NCBI GenBank assembly: GCA_937895705.1
Contig: CALBKM010000031.1
Span: 56,567 to 120,566, forward strand
DNA from: an uncultured Clostridia bacterium
GTDB lineage: Bacteria > Bacillota > Clostridia > Lachnospirales > Lachnospiraceae
Direction of reading: 5' to 3'
DNA length: 64,000 bases
Positions 15,018 through 23,473 of the stretch are shown one piece after another. Position 1 is the first letter of the stretch. The number at the start of each line of letters is the position of its first letter. The notes under the pieces were generated by a model. It searched no databases. It saw nothing but the letters and a program-made list of their open reading frames with translations, and was not told where the DNA came from. The translations under genes were made by a program, and so were the position numbers.

Positions 15018-16013
15018 TTGGAGAAGCTGATTGCAATTTTAGATGTGATGCCGGAATACGGAAAGAGGCTGGCGGCGTATTTAAACGGAAGCCGGACATT
15101 TCCCTATCGTGCGGTAGTATTTTCCGATACCATGGAAATGGAGAGTTACGCCAGAAATGACGGAATATATGCGGTTGTTGTAGCGGAGGAACTGGAAAAA
15201 GCTGTTTTGGAACTAACCGTCGGAACAAAGATAAAACTGTTCCGGATAAGGGAGACCAAGGATCTGTATCATGCTACTTCCTTGTATCGCTACGGTTCCG
15301 CAAAAGAGATTGAACAGGCATTGGTTGAAAAAAGCGGTCCCGAAAAAAGAGTTCCGATTATCGGGTTCTTTTCCCCGGCGGGAGGAAGTGAAGCGGAAAC
15401 GCTTTCGCGAAAAATAGCGGAAGCAATGGGAAAACGCGGAAAGATATTGTACATACCCATGTTCTCTTTCGGAATATACGGAAGAGACGGCGGGGACGGT
15501 TTGTCGGAGGCGCTCTATTATATCAGACAGGCAAAGAAGGAGCAGCTATCGCGATTGCGGGGACTGTTACGGACCGGAGCCGGCATGGATAGTATCGGAG
15601 CGGTTCGATGGTATACCGATTTGAACGGCGTGACAAAAGAAGATACGGAAGCGTTACTCAGTGAACGTATCTGGGGGGCGGAATATGAGGCTTTCTTTGT
15701 GGCGGTAGGACAGTTTGACAGTGTGGGAAAAGTTGTACTGAACTGTTGTGACAATGTGTTGGTACCTGTGTGGGAAACAAAGGACGGGAAACAGATTCAG
15801 GAGCAGTTCCGTCGCCAGATAAAAGAAAGCGGAGAAACGAAACTTTATGCGGGAATGCTGGAGTTTTCGATAAAGGAGGCAGGGCGCTTTTCTATGGAGG
15901 AAGCAGTGGCGGAAGCGGTAGAAAAGGGAGGAGAGGCAATTGCGGAGTGTGGTCGAAGAGATTCGAAGACAGACGTTGGAACAGTTGGATTTGTCGGAAG
16001 AACTGACCGATGA
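15018..16013 (+). CDS. tadZ: TadZ/CpaE-like pilus localisation protein
   Basis: A ~331-residue protein at the head of a Tad operon. Residues 1-105 resemble a receiver-like domain; residues ~110-300 resemble a MinD/ParA-type ATPase (VPIIGFFSPAGGSEAETLSRKIAEAM, then GKILYIPMF), but the Walker A is degenerate, with no GKT/S, so ATP hydrolysis is doubtful. TadZ/CpaE proteins place the pilus machine at the pole. A TTG at 15018 with AGAGGGG 5 bases upstream is preferred over GTG 15012, which overlaps the ribosome site. The end overlaps the TadA gene by 74 bases. Confidence 0.72.
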   Translation: MEKLIAILDVMPEYGKRLAAYLNGSRTFPYRAVVFSDTMEMESYARNDGIYAVVVAEELEKAVLELTVGTKIKLFRIRETKDLYHATSLYRYGSAKEIEQALVEKSGPEKRVPIIGFFSPAGGSEAETLSRKIAEAMGKRGKILYIPMFSFGIYGRDGGDGLSEALYYIRQAKKEQLSRLRGLLRTGAGMDSIGAVRWYTDLNGVTKEDTEALLSERIWGAEYEAFFVAVGQFDSVGKVVLNCCDNVLVPVWETKDGKQIQEQFRRQIKESGETKLYAGMLEFSIKEAGRFSMEEAVAEAVEKGGEAIAECGRRDSKTDVGTVGFVGRTDR

Positions 16014-17118
16014 GCAGGTACTCGGGGCGATTGAACAGTCAATACTGACATACGGCCGGGAGCACTACTTGCCTTTGGAGGTAAAGTACGGACTGAAAGA
16101 AGAGATTTTTCACGGAATTCGCGGACTGGACATTTTGGAAGAATTGCTGGCGGACGAGTCGGTAACGGAAATAATGATAAACGGTTATGAAACCATTTTT
16201 TACGAGCGGGGAGGAAAACTGTATTTGTGGGAAAAGCGGTTTTCGTCCGAAGAAAGACTCCGGGATGTAATTCAGAAAATGGCAGCGGAAGCAAACCGTG
16301 TGGTTAATGAAGCCAGTCCCATTGCGGACACTCGTCTGGCAGACGGGTCCCGTGTGAACATTGTATTGCCGCCGGCCGCGCTGGACGGCCCGGCGGTAAC
16401 GATTCGAAAGTTTTCAAAGATGCCCTATACCATGGATCGTCTGGTAGAACTGGGAGCTCTTTCGGAGCAGGCAAGGGCCTATATGGAAACTGCGGTAAAG
16501 GAACGTCGGAATATTTTTATCAGCGGCGGTACGGGTTCCGGTAAAACAACATTCTTAAACGCATTATCTGCGTATATTCCAAGCGAAGAACGAGTAATTA
16601 CAATCGAAGATGCGGCAGAGCTGCAGATACGAACCATTCCGAACCTGGTACGTATGGAAGTTCGAAAAGCAAACACCGAAGGCTGCAGTGCCGTAAGTGT
16701 CCGGGATTTGATAAAAACGGCACTTCGAATGCGACCTTCACGGATTATTGTGGGAGAAGTCCGGGGAGCGGAAGCATTGGATATGTTACAGGCGATGAAT
16801 ACGGGGCATGAAGGTTCTTTATCCACCGGACATGCCAATTCCGCCGAGGATATGTTGTCCCGTTTGGAGACGATGGTGTTGCAGGGAAGTGACATTCCGC
16901 TTTATGCAATCCGGAAACAAATTGCATCGGCTATCGATGTGTTTGTTCAGCTTTGCAGAAGAAGCGACGGAAGTCGCGGAGTCGCACAGATATGCGAGAA
17001 CGACGGAATGAAGGAAGGAGAAATTAGACTGCGACCCGTATTTGAAGCGAAAAAAGAATCGGAAGGACCGGTAATTCTGCGTTATCTCGGTGGTTCGAAA
17101 ATTTGGAAAGAAGGATAG
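15940..17118 (+). CDS. tadA: TadA/CpaF-type secretion ATPase
   Basis: A 392-residue type II/IV secretion ATPase that powers Flp pilus assembly from the cytoplasm. Seen: the N-terminal domain ending EEIFHGIRGLDILEELLADE, an NG-type motif (EIMINGYE), Walker A SGGTGSGKTTFLNA (~residue 195), the Asp box ITIEDAAELQ, the Walker B region RPSRIIVGEVRGAEALDMLQ, and the His box STGHANSAEDMLSRLE. All catalytic motifs are intact and length is normal. The start is TTG 15940 after GGGAGG; it lies inside the previous gene, so the two are translationally coupled. Confidence 0.93.
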   Translation: MRSVVEEIRRQTLEQLDLSEELTDEQVLGAIEQSILTYGREHYLPLEVKYGLKEEIFHGIRGLDILEELLADESVTEIMINGYETIFYERGGKLYLWEKRFSSEERLRDVIQKMAAEANRVVNEASPIADTRLADGSRVNIVLPPAALDGPAVTIRKFSKMPYTMDRLVELGALSEQARAYMETAVKERRNIFISGGTGSGKTTFLNALSAYIPSEERVITIEDAAELQIRTIPNLVRMEVRKANTEGCSAVSVRDLIKTALRMRPSRIIVGEVRGAEALDMLQAMNTGHEGSLSTGHANSAEDMLSRLETMVLQGSDIPLYAIRKQIASAIDVFVQLCRRSDGSRGVAQICENDGMKEGEIRLRPVFEAKKESEGPVILRYLGGSKIWKEG

Positions 17119-17119
17119 A

Positions 17120-17869
17120 ATGACAAAAAGAAAAAGGCCGGAGAAAGTGAAAAAAAGTCCGGCATGGATATGGTCGGCCATAGGAAAAGGAATTATAATC
17201 GGAGGTTTGATTGCATGGCTGTTTTTTCAAAGCGCCGTCGGCCTTGTGTGTGTGCCTTTTTCCGTGGCGGTTATCTTGGCAAAGGAGAAAAAGACGCAAT
17301 TGCAGAATAGTCTGGAACATGAGCAGGAGTGTTTTGTGGAGTATCTGGGCTTTTTGAAAGAGGCGCTTATGGTGGGATATTCTCTGGAGCAGGCGGTGGG
17401 AGAAGGCAGAAAGGGCATGCTGACGACCCGGAAGGAAGAAGATGTGTTTGTGCAGGAGATTTTCCGGATGGAAAAGAAAATGCAACTGGGAACCCCCGTG
17501 GAGACGGTGTTTTCTCAGTGGGCAGCCGAGGCGCTTTGTGAGGACATCCGGGATTTTTCGGAAGTACTTTTTATTGCGAAACGAACCGGCGGTGCCGTAC
17601 AACAAGTGATTGAAAACACAGAGAGGGTGATCCGGGATAAGCAGGAAACCATGCGTTACATCCGGTCTATTCTTCACAGCAGGGAATATGAGGCGAAGGT
17701 GATGAAGGTGATGCCCTTTGCAATGCTTTTGTATTTGCAGTTGTTTATGGCGGATTTTATTAAGCCTTTATATCACAACACGGTGGGAGTTTGTGTGATG
17801 TCCGTTGTTTTGCTGGTGTATTTCGGACTTTGTTTTGCGGTGGACAGAGTGACAGCCGTTTCACTGTAA
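17120..17869 (+). CDS. tadB: TadB-like pilus assembly membrane protein
   Basis: A 249-residue T2SSF-domain protein. Membrane segments near residues 15-32, 37-53, 196-214 and 222-243 flank a cytoplasmic helical domain with FLKEALMVGYSLEQAVGEGR and KRTGGAVQQVIENTERVI, both typical of TadB/GspF. It would form the inner-membrane platform on which TadA acts. The ATG at 17120 directly follows the TadA stop (one base apart) with GAAGGA upstream. It is shorter than TadB of Proteobacteria, missing the N-terminal soluble part. Confidence 0.82.
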   Translation: MTKRKRPEKVKKSPAWIWSAIGKGIIIGGLIAWLFFQSAVGLVCVPFSVAVILAKEKKTQLQNSLEHEQECFVEYLGFLKEALMVGYSLEQAVGEGRKGMLTTRKEEDVFVQEIFRMEKKMQLGTPVETVFSQWAAEALCEDIRDFSEVLFIAKRTGGAVQQVIENTERVIRDKQETMRYIRSILHSREYEAKVMKVMPFAMLLYLQLFMADFIKPLYHNTVGVCVMSVVLLVYFGLCFAVDRVTAVSL

Positions 17870-17878
17870 GGGGGGACT

Positions 17879-19075
17879 ATGAAGAAAAAAGAAAAGATAC
17901 AGTTGGCGGCAATCGGTGTGGTAGTGGTTGTCACACTGACAGTTCTTTGGTTTCGGGACGAAGGGAAACAGGAAGAGGAACGGCTCTGGGTTGCAAGACC
18001 GGAGAGCGGGACAAGTTCATATCCTCTATCCTTGTCGGTAGGCGAACAGACGGAGAAGTGGGATCTTGCGATAGAATCCCGTGAGAAAACACCGGAGGAA
18101 ACGGAGGCTGTTTTTTCGGAAACGATTCGTATTTTGGAGGAACAACTGGGAATCGGAGAGGACGGAAAAGGAGTTTGGGCAGAGTCGGTTTCGCTTCCGA
18201 AATCTTTATCGGAAACAGGAGTTGATATTCGGTGGAGCAGTTCGCAAGAGGATGTGTTGTCAAAGGAAGGAATCATATACAGAGAACGTTTATCGGAACC
18301 GCGCGAAGTGGTTTTACAGGCGTATCTCCGGTTCGGAGAGGAAGAACGGGAACATTGGTTTACGTTGGAAATACTACCCTACGAAGCCGACAGTGCGGAA
18401 GCTTTGCTGCATAACGCTAAAGAAATTTTAACAGGTTTGGAGAAAGAAACTTCCGGAGAGGACGGATTTTATTTGCCGGAGAAAATCGGCCCGGTAAGAA
18501 TAGAAAAGCCGGATTCATCCCGGTCTATAATCGGTCTGCTGGTGGTGGCTGTGATGTTTTTACCTGTTGCTCTTGTAATTACAAAACGGCAGGAGAAGGA
18601 AAAAGAAAAGAAGAAACGGGAGGAGGAGTTGTTGGCGGCATATCCCCGGCTGGTTACAAAACTTACGCTTTTTACCGGGGCGGGGTTGAGTTTGAGAGGG
18701 GCTTGGGAACGTTTGGCGTCGGAATGTCGTACCGATGAGGAAGGAAAAAGAAATGCGGTTGACGAAGAGATACTCATGCTTGTAGGGGAACTGAAAAACG
18801 GAACATCGGAGGCAAAAGCTTATGAGGCCATGGGCAGAAGAATCGGATTGAAGCCGTATTTGCGTTGTGCTTCCCTGCTGGTGAGCCAGTTACAAAAAGG
18901 AAGCGGTAGTTTGAGAAAAGGATTGGAAACGGAAGCCGGTCTTGCGTGGGAGATGCATCGGGAGCGGGCCGCTAAAAAAGGAGAGGAGGCACAAACCAAA
19001 ATGCTGTTTCCTATGATGGGAATGTTGTTTCTGGTGATGGCGGTTGTAATGATACCCGCGTTTTTCGCAATGTGA
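17879..19075 (+). CDS. tadC: TadC-like protein with added outer Ig-like domain
   Basis: A 398-residue protein. Residues ~250-398 are TadC-like: YPRLVTKLTLFTGAGLSLRG, then a GSGSLRKGLETEA region, ending in a hydrophobic helix (375-398). In front lies an unusual block: a membrane helix (8-24), an outer domain (~25-215) and a second helix (217-236). Residues 101-167 (IRWSSSQEDVLSKEG, then beta-strands) resemble the atrophied bacterial Ig fold. Pilus platform proteins normally have no outer domain, so this may contact the pilus or cell wall. AAGGGGGG precedes ATG 17879. Confidence 0.75.
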   Translation: MKKKEKIQLAAIGVVVVVTLTVLWFRDEGKQEEERLWVARPESGTSSYPLSLSVGEQTEKWDLAIESREKTPEETEAVFSETIRILEEQLGIGEDGKGVWAESVSLPKSLSETGVDIRWSSSQEDVLSKEGIIYRERLSEPREVVLQAYLRFGEEEREHWFTLEILPYEADSAEALLHNAKEILTGLEKETSGEDGFYLPEKIGPVRIEKPDSSRSIIGLLVVAVMFLPVALVITKRQEKEKEKKKREEELLAAYPRLVTKLTLFTGAGLSLRGAWERLASECRTDEEGKRNAVDEEILMLVGELKNGTSEAKAYEAMGRRIGLKPYLRCASLLVSQLQKGSGSLRKGLETEAGLAWEMHRERAAKKGEEAQTKMLFPMMGMLFLVMAVVMIPAFFAM

Positions 19076-19103
19076 TAAGAGATACTAAAAAGGAGGGGCC
19101 GAA

Positions 19104-19286
19104 ATGGAGCAGGAAGAAGTAAAAAACGGATTTATAAGTGATAACAGAGGTGTCGGTGTGGTAGAGGTTATTTTGATCTTAGTGGTGTTGATTGCGCTGG
19201 TTCTCATTTTCAAAGAACAGCTGGGAAGTATGGTAACAAAGGCAATGGAAGCTCTGGAGAAAAGCATGAATGAGGTATTATCGTGA
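19104..19286 (+). CDS. flp: Flp-type IVb pilin
   Basis: A 60-residue prepilin, the probable major subunit. The basic/polar leader ends in SDNRG and is followed by VGVVEVILILVVLIALVLIF: a prepilin peptidase would cut after Gly, leaving Glu at +5, as the class requires. The remainder is a short amphipathic helix. It follows TadC after 28 bases with AGGAGG upstream, and its stop overlaps the next start by 4 bases (GTGA). Confidence 0.88.
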   Translation: MEQEEVKNGFISDNRGVGVVEVILILVVLIALVLIFKEQLGSMVTKAMEALEKSMNEVLS

Positions 19287-21748
19287 GGAAAAAGGGCTCC
19301 GTAACCGTGTTCTTCTCATTGGTTTTTATGATAATGTTCAGCTTTATTTTGTCGTTTTTTGAGATGGCGGCATACACGGCACGGGCATCCTATCATGCCT
19401 CGGCGGCCTTGCTGGCAACGGAAAATTATTTTGCGGCGTATTTGGCTCCCTTGTTTGATCAATACCACATCTTTGGCCGCGAAGTGCCGGAGGGGGAAGA
19501 GATTATCTCCTGGACCGAAAACGGCATTGCCGGAGATGTGTCTTACATGACACGTAAGCGGGAGGGGGAGAATTCGTTGCTGTTGCGTTCCGGTGCGGAG
19601 TATGAGGTTACGGAGGTTGCGGTACTGACGGATAATAAGTTGGAAGGATTTTATACACAAGCGGTTACGGCCATGAAATATCAAGGAGTGGCGGAGGCGG
19701 CAAGTATTTTGAAAGAATTTGCGGGAATGACGGAGGAAGCCAATGCGCATCTGGAGATTGCGGAGGCAAAGGCAACTACCGATGCCGCTTATGCGAAAGT
19801 AGATGAAAAGGTTTTAAAGTTGCTTGAAATGGTGGATGGGGTGGATATTGCCAAATACGAGAAGTTTATGGGAGGAAAGAGAGTCCTGTTTCAAAAGGAT
19901 ATCTATGTGAAACATTTTTGTACCGATCCCTCAAAGGCCGCAAATTACTTTGACCGGACAGAAGTATATCAGGCTTTTTTAAGTGATTACGAAAATCCAT
20001 ATATTATATTGGACAGCATGAGTGTAAAAGCGAGCACGCTGGCAGATGAAATGGAAGAGAGAGAACTTAGAGAGGAAGAATGTCGAGTACGTCTGGAGGA
20101 AATTGAGGGGCTTTATGTACTAATCTCCGAAGAACTCTCTCGATTGAAAGAAAAGATTTCGGAAGCGTCCGAGGGCTTGTCGGTTATGTCCAAATCGATA
20201 GATAGAATGCGGTCGGAAGGAGGAGACCCGGAAGCGATTTCTATTTTGGCAAGGCAAATCGGATCTTTAAGAGAAACATTGGACGACTTAAAGGAACAAA
20301 AAGAAGCATGTTCGGAAAAGGAAGAAGCGCTGGAAAAGGAGGAGAAGGCACTAAAGAAAGAACAAAAGGAACTGGAAGAGAAAAAGAAGGAACAGGAGCA
20401 GCAGGCAAAAAGTCTGATGCGACAGGAAGAGTCCTTTATCGAAAAATGCAGGGACATTCGGGATATATGTGACGAGGCCTACTATTATGTGAAAGAAGTT
20501 CAGGAGGAACTGGAGCGGGCAAAGAAGGTAAAGACTACCTGTGAATCGGTATTGGAAGCGTTCAGCCCTATCATTGGTGAAGAATCCGCTGAGGAGTACC
20601 GGACAGAATTGGACGAGTATCTGTTTTATGAAGGGTCCGAGGGATTTGACTTTGAGGCAATAAGACAGAGGCTGTTGGAAAACAAGTCGTGTCTGTGGAA
20701 TATTTCCAAACAGATTAACGGAATCGATAAAGGTTCTCTGAGAGCCGGTGCAAGCGGACTTTCGGGTGAAAAGGTGTCCGTCGGGAAGTATTCTTTTGAA
20801 GGACTGAAGCTGAGTTACGGGGAAATGTCTTTGGCGGAAGATCTTTATGACGGTGTGGAATCTATGATTTCGGATAAACTGGCCGGCGGGTTTCTCGGAT
20901 TTCTGACGGAGAAGGAAGTGTCGGAAAAGGCAATTGACACTGCATATTTGCCGTCCGGATTCCGCAGCGGAGAAGACGGATTTGACATTTTTTCCTTGCT
21001 TGGTACCGATATGAGTGATATTTTCGGGGAACTCCAAAGCCTACTCCCTCAGGAGATCGATATGGGGGATATGGTAAATGAGGCTACGGATACGGTGTTG
21101 TTTCATTCGTATCTGGCAACACATTTTAAGTCCTTTTTGGATGAAGACGGAAAAGGTGCGTTGTCGTATGAACAGGAGTATTTGATTGCGGGAAAAGAAA
21201 CCGACAAAGAAAATCTTTCTTCGGTGGCCATGCGCATTTGTGCCATCCGTACCATTCTTCATTTTATCTCGCTGTATACCGACAGTACACGGAAAGCACC
21301 GGTGGAACAGGCTGCGCTTGCGGCTTGCGGAATTATCGGACTGCCGGCGTTAAAAAGTATTGTAGTTTTTTTGCTTTTATTTGTATGGGCTTTGGCGGAG
21401 GCGATGATTGATACTGCGGCGTATTTGCAGGGGAAACGACTTTTGTTGTATCCGGGGAAAAAGGGAGGAAGTCTTTCTTTTCCGGAGATTCTGAAATTTT
21501 CAAAGACATTCGTGTTGGAAAAGGCAAAGAAAAAGGAAGACGTTAAAGGTCTGGCCTTCGGTTATAACGAGTTTCTTCATTTGTTTTTGTTTCTGACACC
21601 GAAAGATGACAAGAAATATCGGGCAGCGGATCTGATTCAGGAAAATTTAAGAGTGACACACCATTCGTCGTTTCGGCTTAATCGGTGTGTGTGGGAAATT
21701 TCATATCAAGCGGACCGTAAACCGTATGAGTATGCATATGAACAATAA
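19283..21748 (+). CDS. DUF5702-type pilus-locus membrane protein
   Basis: An 821-residue protein starting at GTG 19283, overlapping the pilin stop. The N-terminus (GSVTVFFSLVFMIMFSFILS) is a TadE/TadG-like hydrophobic segment following a Gly, so it may be processed like a pseudopilin. Residues ~250-420 form a long, highly charged coiled coil (Glu/Lys/Gln repeats). The last 160 residues hold a membrane segment followed by MIDTAAYLQGKRLLLYPGKK. The family is known from Lachnospiraceae Tad loci; no function is established. Its position suggests a large minor pilin or assembly anchor. Confidence 0.75.
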   Translation: MRKKGSVTVFFSLVFMIMFSFILSFFEMAAYTARASYHASAALLATENYFAAYLAPLFDQYHIFGREVPEGEEIISWTENGIAGDVSYMTRKREGENSLLLRSGAEYEVTEVAVLTDNKLEGFYTQAVTAMKYQGVAEAASILKEFAGMTEEANAHLEIAEAKATTDAAYAKVDEKVLKLLEMVDGVDIAKYEKFMGGKRVLFQKDIYVKHFCTDPSKAANYFDRTEVYQAFLSDYENPYIILDSMSVKASTLADEMEERELREEECRVRLEEIEGLYVLISEELSRLKEKISEASEGLSVMSKSIDRMRSEGGDPEAISILARQIGSLRETLDDLKEQKEACSEKEEALEKEEKALKKEQKELEEKKKEQEQQAKSLMRQEESFIEKCRDIRDICDEAYYYVKEVQEELERAKKVKTTCESVLEAFSPIIGEESAEEYRTELDEYLFYEGSEGFDFEAIRQRLLENKSCLWNISKQINGIDKGSLRAGASGLSGEKVSVGKYSFEGLKLSYGEMSLAEDLYDGVESMISDKLAGGFLGFLTEKEVSEKAIDTAYLPSGFRSGEDGFDIFSLLGTDMSDIFGELQSLLPQEIDMGDMVNEATDTVLFHSYLATHFKSFLDEDGKGALSYEQEYLIAGKETDKENLSSVAMRICAIRTILHFISLYTDSTRKAPVEQAALAACGIIGLPALKSIVVFLLLFVWALAEAMIDTAAYLQGKRLLLYPGKKGGSLSFPEILKFSKTFVLEKAKKKEDVKGLAFGYNEFLHLFLFLTPKDDKKYRAADLIQENLRVTHHSSFRLNRCVWEISYQADRKPYEYAYEQ

Positions 21749-21764
21749 AGAAAGGAGGTGCATT

Positions 21765-22769
21765 TTGAAATCTGTTCTTATGAAAATTCGGCATTGTACA
21801 AAATTCTCCGTAAAAACAGCGGTACTCTTACCTTCCCTTTCTCTTTTTGCTGTTTTTATTTATCCTAACTTTAAAAATATGATGAAAAAATCTTGCGAAA
21901 GAATTCGTAAAGTCTCTCGGTGCCAAAAACGTAAGAGCAGATATCAAAATGCATCTTTAACCGTAGAAGCGTCGATAGCGTTCCCGGTATTTTTCTTCGC
22001 GGTTCTTTATTTGATTCAGATGTTCGGCGGGTTGCGTGCGGAATTGACCATTGCACAGGCGGGAATTACTTCAGCAAGAGAAGTTGCGGCATACTCATAT
22101 GTGGCGGAACGTCTGGCTGATGGGGAGAGCGCAGCGGCGGACACGATATTGAAAGTATTTGATCAAAAAATTGTACGAGATGCGGCAATAACATCAGTGT
22201 TTTATGCAAGATGTGACAATTCATTGCTGAAGGAGGCCGGAGTGGCACAGGGTTTGGGTGGCATCTGGGTAGACTCGAAGGAAACCGGTGAAAAAACCAG
22301 GGCGGAGATTTTCTACCGGGTAAAACCTGCCAATGTCTTAACCAAAGAGAGAAATAGGTACTATGTCCTTCGGATTGTATACCGTAACTGGACCGGAGAG
22401 GGAAAAGTTCATAAAGCGGAGGAAGAGAATGCCGGAAAAAGCAATATCGTATATATGACGGAGCACGGAGCGGTATATCATTTATCAAGGACCTGCAGTC
22501 ATATAAAGATCGATATCGAAGCGGTGCGACCCAAGGACGTGGGAGAAAGAAGAAACTTATCCGGAGCCAAGTATTATGCTTGTGAATTTTGTTCTCCGGA
22601 ATTAAGTAAGTTGGCGCAGGTGTACATTACGGAGTACGGAACGAGATATCATGCATTCTCTTCTTGTTCGGCCATTAAGCGTAATGTGCGGGAATGTTCG
22701 TTGGAAGAAGTAGGACAAACGTATCCGGCCTGCAGTCGGTGTGGCAAAAAAGAAGAAGGAGAAATGTAA
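21765..22769 (+). CDS. TadE-like pseudopilin with two C-terminal Cys/His motifs
   Basis: A 334-residue protein. Residues 61-86 carry the TadE signature NASLTVEASIAFPVFFFAVL. The C-terminal ~107 residues hold two copies of a unit reading VYxTExGxxYHxxxxC ... CxxC (about 228-277 and 286-328), resembling Ada-type or excalibur-like metal sites found in secreted proteins. TTG 21765 is chosen as start because AAAGGAGG lies 7 bases upstream; no ATG in frame has a comparable site. The extra N-terminal hydrophobic stretch (18-34) is odd for a TadE protein. Confidence 0.72.
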   Translation: MKSVLMKIRHCTKFSVKTAVLLPSLSLFAVFIYPNFKNMMKKSCERIRKVSRCQKRKSRYQNASLTVEASIAFPVFFFAVLYLIQMFGGLRAELTIAQAGITSAREVAAYSYVAERLADGESAAADTILKVFDQKIVRDAAITSVFYARCDNSLLKEAGVAQGLGGIWVDSKETGEKTRAEIFYRVKPANVLTKERNRYYVLRIVYRNWTGEGKVHKAEEENAGKSNIVYMTEHGAVYHLSRTCSHIKIDIEAVRPKDVGERRNLSGAKYYACEFCSPELSKLAQVYITEYGTRYHAFSSCSAIKRNVRECSLEEVGQTYPACSRCGKKEEGEM

Positions 22770-23212
22770 TGGAGGTATGGGAAAGTGCGGTGAGGGAGCT
22801 GTGTTGTATGCCGACTCTTCTGTGGTTGGCGCTACAGGATAAAAAGTATTACGGAATCAAACCCTTAGGTGTGGTGCTTGCCTCGTTGCTGCTATTGTGC
22901 GGAGGTTGTTTTGGAAAAGCAGGATGGCAATCCAGACTGGGAGGCGTTGCTGTGGGAATTGTGGTCCTGATGTTTGCCTATTTTTCAAAAGAAGCCATCG
23001 GTGTGGCGGACGGCATCATTATTTCGGTGTGCGGCGTAGCGTTCGGGTTATATGAAACAGTGCTGCTTTGCTTCCTGGCGGCGGTATATGCGGCAGGTTA
23101 TGCGGTGGTGCTTCTGCTTCTTAAAAAAGCCGGAAGAAAGAGCAGAATTCCATTTTTGCCGTTTCTTCTTTTGGGGTACGTTACGATGCGAATCTTTGTG
23201 AATTCGCTATAG
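22769..23212 (+). CDS. tadV: A24-type prepilin peptidase (TadV-like)
   Basis: A 147-residue polytopic membrane protein with about five helices. The two conserved aspartates of the type IV leader peptidase family are visible: LALQDKKYYGIKP after the first helix (usual D-x-x-x-x-x-I-P) and GVADGIIISVCGVAFG (usual GxGD). It would cleave the Flp pilin and the TadE-like proteins of the operon after their Gly. Size matches TadV/CpaA. Its ATG overlaps the previous stop by one base (TAATG). Confidence 0.8.
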   Translation: MEVWESAVRELCCMPTLLWLALQDKKYYGIKPLGVVLASLLLLCGGCFGKAGWQSRLGGVAVGIVVLMFAYFSKEAIGVADGIIISVCGVAFGLYETVLLCFLAAVYAAGYAVVLLLLKKAGRKSRIPFLPFLLLGYVTMRIFVNSL

Positions 23213-23227
23213 AAAGAAGGGAAAAGA

Positions 23228-23449
23228 ATGAAGCAAAGAATACAGGCGTCCATGACGGTAGAAGCAGCACTTTTATATCCCTGTCTGCTTTTGATTACCT
23301 TTTTGCTGGTGAAGCTGACGGTATTCCAGTATTTGACAGTGAACGGACAGGCAGCCCGGTTATACGATGCTGTGTTTACGGAGAGAACGGTCGGGACGCC
23401 GGACCTGTTGCGGATTTCGGATATGGCTTTTGATATTTTTGGGAAATAA
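23228..23449 (+). CDS. TadE-like minor pilin, short
   Basis: A 73-residue protein with leader MKQRIQA followed by SMTVEAALLYPCLLLITFLL, the TadE-type motif with Glu at +5 and a hydrophobic helix. The tail of ~40 residues is short. Probably processed by the peptidase encoded just upstream and incorporated in the pilus or its base. GAAGGGAAAAG precedes the start. Confidence 0.75.
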   Translation: MKQRIQASMTVEAALLYPCLLLITFLLVKLTVFQYLTVNGQAARLYDAVFTERTVGTPDLLRISDMAFDIFGK

Positions 23450-23473
23450 CAGATGCCAGAAGGGAGGTTGGAT

